Part shown: positions 56,273 to 62,056 of the stretch, in pieces
Layout of the letters: the number at the start of each line of letters is the position of its first letter
Position numbering within the stretch: the first letter of the stretch is position 1
Assembly: GCA_913019905.1 (NCBI GenBank)
Contig: CAJVZD010000024.1
Span: forward strand, 1 to 62,056
Direction of reading: 5' to 3'
DNA length: 62,056 nucleotides
Source of the DNA: an uncultured Cellvibrionales bacterium
Lineage (GTDB): Bacteria > Pseudomonadota > Gammaproteobacteria > Pseudomonadales > Dasaniaceae
Position numbers and translations under genes: made by a program
The notes under the pieces: model-generated
What the model saw: the letters and a program-made list of their open reading frames with translations, nothing else
Databases searched by the model: none
Told to the model about the DNA's origin: nothing

Positions 56273-57517
56273 ATGACCGCTGCAAAACCTGTCATAAATA
56301 ATGAACTGGCCCGTCGAATTTTTATGGGGCGTCAGGGTTTGTGCTCCGTTCCGACGTTGCCACAAACAAAGGAGGAATTGAGGGAGTTGATCCACCAACT
56401 CGGTTTCGTACAACTCGATAGTATTCGTACGGTGGAACGAGCACACCATATGATTTTGTTTGCGCGTAACCATAATTACAAACCTGAACATCTGCGCCAA
56501 TTGCACGAAGATGATCGTCATGTTTTTGAACATTGGACTCATGACGCGGCGATTATTCCCACTGAATTCTATCCGCACTGGCGACGACGTTTTGATTTTG
56601 CAGAACAACGCTTGCGGGAACGATGGAAGAAAAATCGTCCCACTGTCACCGAAGAAGGCTCGGAGGTTGGTTTCGAAGAAATGATGGGAAAAGTTCTGAG
56701 CCATGTTAAAAAGACCGGCCCAACTTTGTCTCGAGATCTGAAGAAAAAATCAAGCGGGAAGAAAACAGGGAAAACTGGCTGGTGGGAGTGGCATCCTTCC
56801 AAAACCGCACTCGAGTTTCTGTGGCGAACTGGAGATCTGTCCGTCACGCGTCGAGACGGTTTTCAGAAAGTTTATGATCTTTCAGCTCGAGTGATTCCAA
56901 CGGATGTTAGACGCAGGAAAATTCAGTCGATGGATTCCTTTGTCGACTGGTCGTGTTCCAACGCTTTAGATCGGCTTGGGTTTGCGACTCCTACGGAACT
57001 GGCAGCCTTCTGGGGGTCGATAAAGTCCGCAGAGGCAAAAAGCTGGTGCGAGACAAGGAAAGGAAAACGATTGGTGGAAGTCCTGATAGAAAATGCCGAC
57101 GGTTCTGTAAATCCAACTTTTGTCAAACCGGAGCTGTTGGATCAGATTGCTGAGCTCCCCGAAGCGCCGGACAGGATTCGGGTGCTTAGCCCGTTTGATC
57201 CTGTAATTCGCGACAGGAAACGGCTATTGAAGTTGTTCGATTTCGATTACCGTATCGAAATATTTTTCCCGGAAGCGAAACGGCAATACGGATATTACGT
57301 ATTTCCATTAATAGAAAAAGACCGGTTGATTGGGCGAATAGATATGAAATCGGAGCGTACTAATAACGCGCTGCACATTAAAGGACTTTGGTTGGAGCAG
57401 GGCGTCAAGTATTCGAAAACAAGGCAAAAACGGCTTCTAGCAGAATTGAATAGACACGCCAAGTTCGTAGGAATGTCGAAGGTGACTTTTGAAAATAACT
57501 ACCTAAAAATCCATTAG
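56273..57517 (+). CDS. YcaQ-family (HTH_42) DNA glycosylase-like protein
   Basis: A 414-residue member of the winged-helix YcaQ/AlkX group, some of which unhook DNA interstrand crosslinks. The N-terminus has the conserved LGFVQLDSIRTVERAHH stretch, including the QLD motif of the YcaQ catalytic site, and later HVFEHWTHDAAIIP and the C-terminal RVLSPFDPVIRDRKR. E. coli YcaQ has about 410 residues. It lies in an accessory-looking stretch between two repeat elements. Start ATG 56273 has no ribosome-binding site that I can see. Substrate not shown by sequence. Confidence 0.85.
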   Translation: MTAAKPVINNELARRIFMGRQGLCSVPTLPQTKEELRELIHQLGFVQLDSIRTVERAHHMILFARNHNYKPEHLRQLHEDDRHVFEHWTHDAAIIPTEFYPHWRRRFDFAEQRLRERWKKNRPTVTEEGSEVGFEEMMGKVLSHVKKTGPTLSRDLKKKSSGKKTGKTGWWEWHPSKTALEFLWRTGDLSVTRRDGFQKVYDLSARVIPTDVRRRKIQSMDSFVDWSCSNALDRLGFATPTELAAFWGSIKSAEAKSWCETRKGKRLVEVLIENADGSVNPTFVKPELLDQIAELPEAPDRIRVLSPFDPVIRDRKRLLKLFDFDYRIEIFFPEAKRQYGYYVFPLIEKDRLIGRIDMKSERTNNALHIKGLWLEQGVKYSKTRQKRLLAELNRHAKFVGMSKVTFENNYLKIH

Positions 57518-57643
57518 CTGCTCATTGGCTGGAGATCGTCCTCTGCTTGGGATTTTCCGGGTAATCAAAGAAATGGCTAGTTTGCACAAGAAAACTAAAT
57601 CAATAACAATGTCAAAAATGAAGTTTCGCGGAGATAAACACAG

Positions 57644-59404
57644 ATGGGATATCGGAAAAAAATCGGCATATTGATCGCCACAATAAGTTTTTTAACTGCT
57701 TGTAGTAAGCCTCCGGTTGAGCAGGCAGCGACTGAAACGAAAATAACGGCAACGAAAAATACTGAGCAAATTATAGATAAGGAAACAGTCGTTTATGTTA
57801 ATGGAGATATCGTTACAGTCGCCGAGAATAACCCTACAGCAAGCGCTCTTGCCGTTCGCAACGGTCTAATTCTGGCGGTTGGATCTCGGAAGGAAGTAGA
57901 GGCAGCTGCAGGCGAAACGTTTACCAGTCGAGACTTAATGGGAAAAACGGTCGTACCGGGATTGATCGATGCACACGGACATATCAGTCTAACCGCATTG
58001 AGTAAGGGCTTTGCTAATTTGCAGCCACCGCCGGCGGGACCGGTAAAGAGCATTGTGCAATTACAGGCCATTATGAAACGGTGGGATCAGGCCAATCCCG
58101 ATATGCCCTGGTTGATGGGCTGGGGGTATGATGATTCATTACTACAAGAGGGACGACACCCAACTCGTGAAGATCTAGATAAGGTTTCAACGGAAAAACC
58201 CATAATGCTCACTCATGTTTCGGGGCATTTAATGGCATGCAATTCCAAATGTCTGGAGGTGGTCGGGATTTCAGCAGAAACTGAAAATCCCCCCGGTGGT
58301 GTTATTCAACGGTTGGAAGACGGGAAAACCCCGAACGGCGTTTTGGAAGAAAGTGCGATTTATAAGGTTTACGGTATGTTACCAGCGGCACCAGAACTAA
58401 CCCGCCTAGCCATGCTAGAAAATGTTCAGCAATACTATGCCAGTTATGGTATTACGACTGTGCAAGATGGTGCTGCGAATGACCGCGATATACTAGATTT
58501 AGAAAAAGTGGCAGCCACAAAAAAACTTTATTTGGATGTCGTCGCTTTCCGGTTGTTGTTAAAGGGACAGTCGCTTGAAGAGAATTTGGCGGTATCAAAA
58601 ACCTATCAAAACCACTTTCGAGTGGGTGGCATAAAGCTAGTGTTAGATGGTTCTCCGCAGGGTAAAACTGCATGGCTCACTGAACCCTATTTTCGTGCAC
58701 CCAAGGGCCAAGAAAAGGACTATAGGGGCTATCCTATATTAGACGACAGCGAGGTTAATGGTTTTGTAAAAACCGCCTTTACTCGAGAAGTTCCTGTGCT
58801 AGCCCACGCCAATGGAGATGCGGCCGCTGACCAATTGATCACTGCCGTCAGCAGGGCTAATAAAGAACTTGGGAATTCTGATCGACGCACCGTTATGATA
58901 CACGCACAAACGGTTCGAGAGGATCAGATAGACCGCATGCAAAAACAGAGTATCGTGCCGTCTTATTTTGTCGCGCACACTTTTTACTGGGGCGACTGGC
59001 ATCGCGATTCCGTGTTTGGTGAAGAGCGTGCGTCACGCATTAGTCCGCTACAATCGAGCGTCCGTCGTGGCATGCCCTATACCACGCACAACGATACGCC
59101 TATAGTACCTCCCGATATGATGCGTCTACTGTGGGCCGGGGTAAATAGAGTTACTCGCGAAGGAAAAGTACTAGGTGAGACGCAGCGTGTCTCTCCATTA
59201 GAGGCGCTTAAGTCAATGACTATCAATGCTGCCTACCAGTTTTTCGAAGAGGATAGAAAAGGCTCTATAGAAGTTGGCAAGCTTGCCGATTTAGTCGTTC
59301 TCTCTGCCAATCCCTTAAAGGTAGATGCGATGGTCATTAAAGATATTCAAATAGAGGAAACAATTAAAGAAGGTAAAACGGTATATCGTATGGATCAGGA
59401 ATAG
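57644..59404 (+). CDS. Lipoprotein amidohydrolase (YtcJ type)
   Basis: A 586-residue metal-dependent amidohydrolase of the YtcJ (amidohydro_3) group. A lipobox LTAC at about 18-21 predicts export and lipid attachment. The catalytic fold starts at VYVNGDIVTVAENN; metal-binding histidines lie in PGLIDAHGHIS (about 107-115), then VPVLAHANGDAAAD (about 385-395), MIHAQTV and YTTHNDTPIVPP. The C-terminus has the typical GSIEVGKLADLVVLSANPL. The natural substrate is unknown; related proteins cleave N-substituted amides. GGAG about ten bases upstream supports ATG 57644. Element copy C follows. Confidence 0.87.
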   Translation: MGYRKKIGILIATISFLTACSKPPVEQAATETKITATKNTEQIIDKETVVYVNGDIVTVAENNPTASALAVRNGLILAVGSRKEVEAAAGETFTSRDLMGKTVVPGLIDAHGHISLTALSKGFANLQPPPAGPVKSIVQLQAIMKRWDQANPDMPWLMGWGYDDSLLQEGRHPTREDLDKVSTEKPIMLTHVSGHLMACNSKCLEVVGISAETENPPGGVIQRLEDGKTPNGVLEESAIYKVYGMLPAAPELTRLAMLENVQQYYASYGITTVQDGAANDRDILDLEKVAATKKLYLDVVAFRLLLKGQSLEENLAVSKTYQNHFRVGGIKLVLDGSPQGKTAWLTEPYFRAPKGQEKDYRGYPILDDSEVNGFVKTAFTREVPVLAHANGDAAADQLITAVSRANKELGNSDRRTVMIHAQTVREDQIDRMQKQSIVPSYFVAHTFYWGDWHRDSVFGEERASRISPLQSSVRRGMPYTTHNDTPIVPPDMMRLLWAGVNRVTREGKVLGETQRVSPLEALKSMTINAAYQFFEEDRKGSIEVGKLADLVVLSANPLKVDAMVIKDIQIEETIKEGKTVYRMDQE

Positions 59405-59440
59405 ATTTAATTGTTTCGCGTGTGTTCGAGGAGCGCTCGC

Positions 59441-59612
59441 AACGGCATTATTGAAATTGTGCCATTGCGAGAAGCGTAGCGACGCGGCAATCGTGGGTGT
59501 TAGAATTAATACGTAACCATCAAACCGTTAGAAAAACCGGTTTGCCGCGTCGAACCGTACCGCTCGCAAAGACATCGGTGAAAAACAGCTATTTCTGGAT
59601 GGGCACTAACTA
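59441..59612. mobile_element. MITE-like terminal-inverted-repeat element, copy C (left end decayed)
   Basis: The right end CTATTTCTGGATGGGCACTA (59589-59608) matches the other copies, and the inner CATTGCGAG...GGCAATC stretch (59463-59492) is identical over 30 bases to copy A (21056-21085). The left terminal repeat is degenerate. A nested hairpin, CAAACCG/CGGTTTG (59521-59544), is unique to this copy. Located between convergent genes. Confidence 0.65.
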
Positions 59613-59642
59613 GTTAACACAGTTGCTGAATATTTACGTCAT

Positions 59643-60413
59643 TTAGCGACCTTTCCAATTGGGTGCTCTTTTTTCGGAAAAGGCTTTCGGACCTTCCACA
59701 AAGTCCTCACTCTTCACAAGATTCAAAACTGAATCGTATTTTTCTTCCATCGATGCCTGCAAAGAAGGCGCGTCTAAACTTCTGTACACGACATCTTTAC
59801 TGGCCCTTATAGATAGAGGCGAACATTGAATAATTTGATTGGCCCAATCCATCGTTCGTTCCATCAACTCGTCGTGTGGAACAACCTCATTGACGAATCC
59901 CAATTCCTTTCCTTCTTCAGGGGAAACATGCCGCCCGGTCAATATCATGCCGAGTGCTCTTTTTACGCCGATTTGGCGGGGCAGTCTGTTCAATCCACCG
60001 GCGAGCGCGGCCAGCCCAACTTTTGGCTCCGGTAAGGCAAATTTTGCTTTATCGGACGCAATGATAAGGTCACAGGCTAAGGCGATTTCAAAGCCGCCCC
60101 CCATCGAAACACCGTTTACCGCAGCAATAACAGGCTTTTGTAAATCAAACCGTGAAGTAAGACCGCCAAAGCCTTTCGGTGTTGCCATTCGTTCTCCACC
60201 TTCCGCCTGGTAACGCAAATCATTACCCGCGCTAAAACCTCTGCCGGCTCCAGTAATGATTGCTACCCACATATCGTCATCAGTAGCGAAGTCATCAAAG
60301 ACCTCACCGAGTTCTGCGTTCGCGGGTGGGTGCAACGCATTCAGCTTATCGGGGCGGTTAATGGTAACGGTCATTATGTGATTGTTTTTTTCGACTAGAC
60401 AATATTCGGTCAT
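59643..60413 (-). CDS. Enoyl-CoA hydratase/isomerase family protein
   Basis: A 256-residue crotonase-fold protein. It has the oxyanion-hole loops FSAGNDLRY (about 62-70) and VNGVSMGGGFEIALACDL (about 99-116), and ALPEPKVGLAALAGGLNRLPRQIG with the second catalytic acid region. The family hydrates or isomerises enoyl-CoA esters; the exact substrate is not decided here. It is followed upstream on the same strand by an SDR dehydrogenase (gap 214 bases), which suggests a joint fatty- or aromatic-acid pathway. Start ATG 60413. Confidence 0.9.
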   Translation of the reverse strand: MTEYCLVEKNNHIMTVTINRPDKLNALHPPANAELGEVFDDFATDDDMWVAIITGAGRGFSAGNDLRYQAEGGERMATPKGFGGLTSRFDLQKPVIAAVNGVSMGGGFEIALACDLIIASDKAKFALPEPKVGLAALAGGLNRLPRQIGVKRALGMILTGRHVSPEEGKELGFVNEVVPHDELMERTMDWANQIIQCSPLSIRASKDVVYRSLDAPSLQASMEEKYDSVLNLVKSEDFVEGPKAFSEKRAPNWKGR

Positions 60414-60627
60414 CTTTTTATCCTCTTATTTAGTGTCCTGCACGATAGTTATTCTTTTATGGTGGCGGGTACTAGACACTGCTCCCAAACATTTGATGTG
60501 TAAGCGAGATGGAAAAGTTTGCTTTCGGTAAGGGTGGTTTTAGTATCGATCGTGTCACCCTTAATTTGGGTCATGAAGCAGTTGACCCAAAAATAAGTCT
60601 TGGGGCAACTGCATCGTCATGTAGCTG

Positions 60628-61404
60628 TTAGGCCCACATGTTTGAGCCACCACAGACAGTCATCGCTTGTCCGGTGACATAAGCGCTGGCTTTTGATGCG
60701 AGAAATACTGCGATACCTTTAAAATCTTCTGCTTCACCGAGACGTCGCAGAGGAATAGATTCGTTGGCACGTTTCGCGGCCTCAGGATTATCCCATAGCG
60801 CTTTTGCAAAATCGGTTTTGATGAGACCCGGGCAAATAGCGTTAACCCTTACACCTTGAGGCCCCATTTCCAGTGCAAGGTTTCTTACCAAAGCAATATC
60901 AGCAAGTTTGGAGATATTATAGGTTCCCAACGTGTCCGACGCTGAAAACGCGCCGACGCTGGATGTAATCATGATAGATCCAGAGCCTTTTGCGATCATG
61001 TCAGGTGCAACCATTTGGCAAAGCCAGTGGTTCGCCTTAATGTTACTGCTCAATATTTTATCGAATGCGCTGTCGGGGATTTCTGACATTGGGCCATAGA
61101 AGGGGTTCACACCCGCGTTGGCGACCAGAATATCGATAGGTCCTAATTTCTCATGGGTGGTATCAACCAATTGTTGAAGCTGTTCCTTGTAGCCGATGTT
61201 ACAGGCAATCGCAACCGCAGATCCGTCTCCGTATTTTTCGTTTATTTCAGTGGCAACTGCTTCACATTGGTCCAGTTTGCGGCTCGATATTACGACCTTA
61301 GCTCCGTGTTCTGCCAAGCCTTCTGCCATTGCTTTACCCATGCCCTTTGACGCGCCCGTTATCAGGGCAACCTTCCCGGTTAAATCGAATAATGTAGTGG
61401 TCAT
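60628..61404 (-). CDS. Short-chain dehydrogenase/reductase
   Basis: A 258-residue classical SDR. NAD(P) binding is by TGASKGMGKAMAEGLAEHGAKVV (about 15-37) and the NAG motif VANAGVNPF; the catalytic triad is S in ITSSVGAF (about 142) and Y-x-x-x-K in YNISK (about 157). The C-terminus CGGSNMWA is typical of the group. The frame is open to 61440, but the ATG at 61404 with AAGGAG six bases upstream is clearly the start. The substrate is unknown. Confidence 0.93.
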   Translation of the reverse strand: MTTTLFDLTGKVALITGASKGMGKAMAEGLAEHGAKVVISSRKLDQCEAVATEINEKYGDGSAVAIACNIGYKEQLQQLVDTTHEKLGPIDILVANAGVNPFYGPMSEIPDSAFDKILSSNIKANHWLCQMVAPDMIAKGSGSIMITSSVGAFSASDTLGTYNISKLADIALVRNLALEMGPQGVRVNAICPGLIKTDFAKALWDNPEAAKRANESIPLRRLGEAEDFKGIAVFLASKASAYVTGQAMTVCGGSNMWA

Positions 61405-61679
61405 AATATCTCCTTTGATTAGATTGTGAGTGTTTAGCATTTACCGACGCGCATCGAGTTTCATTGGATCGATCCACCTCAGACAATATTTATCGTGATT
61501 AAGGGGGATGAATATTACTCTTTTTTCGGAGGCTTTGTCATTGCGAGACTGCAAAACACTATTGCAGATTTAATCACCAGCCTATGATCGACCGCCTCTC
61601 CTAACGATATGTTCATTTTATTATCACGCATAAGCTGTTATTTTGAGTGTCAATTTATGCATCGGTTTAGCCTTCCCTC

Positions 61680-62056
61680 ATGAATATGCTCAAATCAACA
61701 CAGGTCGCTCAGGAGAGTCTGGGCGCGCAACTCGCGGAGACATTGCGCTTAGCTATTCCCGTTATTTTGTCTCGCCTGGGCATCATGATGTTGCAAGTGG
61801 TCGATACAGCAATGGTGGGAAAGGTCGCGGCGTTGGAGTTGGCCTATTTAGGCATTGGCTTACCCCCCAGCTATTGGTTGCTCATGTTGGGAATGGGGCT
61901 TTTGATGGGAGCCGGTATTCTGACCGCTCAGGCTAACGGCGCTGGGCGCCAAAAGGACGTCGGCGTTATTTGGCTATCTGCTATGCGTCACGGGGTCTTT
62001 TTTAGCATAATTTGTCTCGGCGTGAGTTATTTCGGCGGTGATCTTCTGTTATTAAC
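61680..62056 (+). CDS. MATE-family multidrug exporter, 3' end cut by the window
   Basis: About 125 residues of a MATE transporter are visible before the window ends. The first helix LRLAIPVILSRLGIMMLQVVDTAMVG, the ALELAYLGIGLPPSYWLLMLGMGLLMG stretch and LTAQANGAGRQKDVG are typical of the NorM branch, which exports drugs in exchange for sodium or protons. The ATG at 61680 is followed by a second at 61686. Divergent from the SDR gene. Drug range unknown. Confidence 0.9.
   Translation, partial: MNMLKSTQVAQESLGAQLAETLRLAIPVILSRLGIMMLQVVDTAMVGKVAALELAYLGIGLPPSYWLLMLGMGLLMGAGILTAQANGAGRQKDVGVIWLSAMRHGVFFSIICLGVSYFGGDLLLL

Noticed and set aside
61533..61570. Fourth repeat element near GTCATTGCGAG
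   Set aside because: Only 11 bases match; no terminal repeats are present, so it is at most a trace.

Overview
The window comes from the chromosome of a free-living, polarly flagellated gammaproteobacterium on the Pseudomonas/Cellvibrio side of the class. I base this on gene order: a fliS-fleQ-fleS-fleR flagellar regulator block, dapA-bamC next to a WalJ-type hydrolase, gatCAB divergent from mreBCD, a PA4642-family protein, and the lptC-lptA-lptB-rpoN-hpf-ptsN-rapZ-ptsO cluster preceded by caxA-kdsD-kdsC. The species cannot be named from the sequence. I saw no rRNA, tRNA, CRISPR array, complete prophage or transposase.

Layout. (1) 1-19.3 kb is a motility and cyclic-di-GMP signalling region. 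It holds a truncated motility-associated (MAF) glycosyltransferase, three tandem FliS-like flagellin chaperones with a FliT-like protein, a REC-PAS-GGDEF-EAL protein with a ruined GGDEF motif, the sigma-54 activators FleQ and FleR with the kinase FleS, and an isolated phage-type lysozyme-like gene. It also holds an HDOD-GAF-histidine kinase paired with an intact REC-PAS-GGDEF-EAL regulator, a FleN-like ATPase with a long extra C-terminus, and a GAF-GGDEF cyclase. Sigma-54 promoters are visible before fliS2 and fleS, and a sigma-28-like promoter before the fliT-like gene. (2) 19.3-33.7 kb holds a predicted outer-membrane protein of unknown function, purC, the dapA-bamC-hydrolase set, DUF3806, DUF1631 and Smr proteins, and gatCAB. 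(3) 34-43.5 kb is the cell-shape and envelope cluster mreB-mreC-mreD-maf-rng-yhdP. (4) 43.6-55.8 kb runs mostly on the minus strand: caxA-kdsD-kdsC-lptC-lptA-lptB-rpoN-hpf-ptsN-rapZ-ptsO, then mgtE and yjgA, with an mlaC homologue divergent from caxA. (5) 56-62 kb is an accessory-looking stretch: a YcaQ-family protein, a lipoprotein amidohydrolase, an enoyl-CoA hydratase, an SDR dehydrogenase and the start of a MATE exporter.

The genes fit together around sigma-54. RpoN, encoded at 48-49.5 kb, would serve the promoters seen in the flagellar region, and FleQ/FleS/FleR would form the usual polar flagellar cascade. Four proteins with c-di-GMP domains or links surround them. KdsD, KdsC, LptC, LptA and LptB make the Kdo precursor of LPS and transport LPS.

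The most notable sequence-level observations are: the triple fliS array with differently timed promoters; an mreC reading frame whose conserved N-terminus can only be reached from an ATT start codon followed at once by a hairpin; the HDOD-kinase/c-di-GMP regulator pair; the extended FleN-like protein; and a family of about 155-bp terminal-inverted-repeat elements (MITE-like) present three times with at least one relic.
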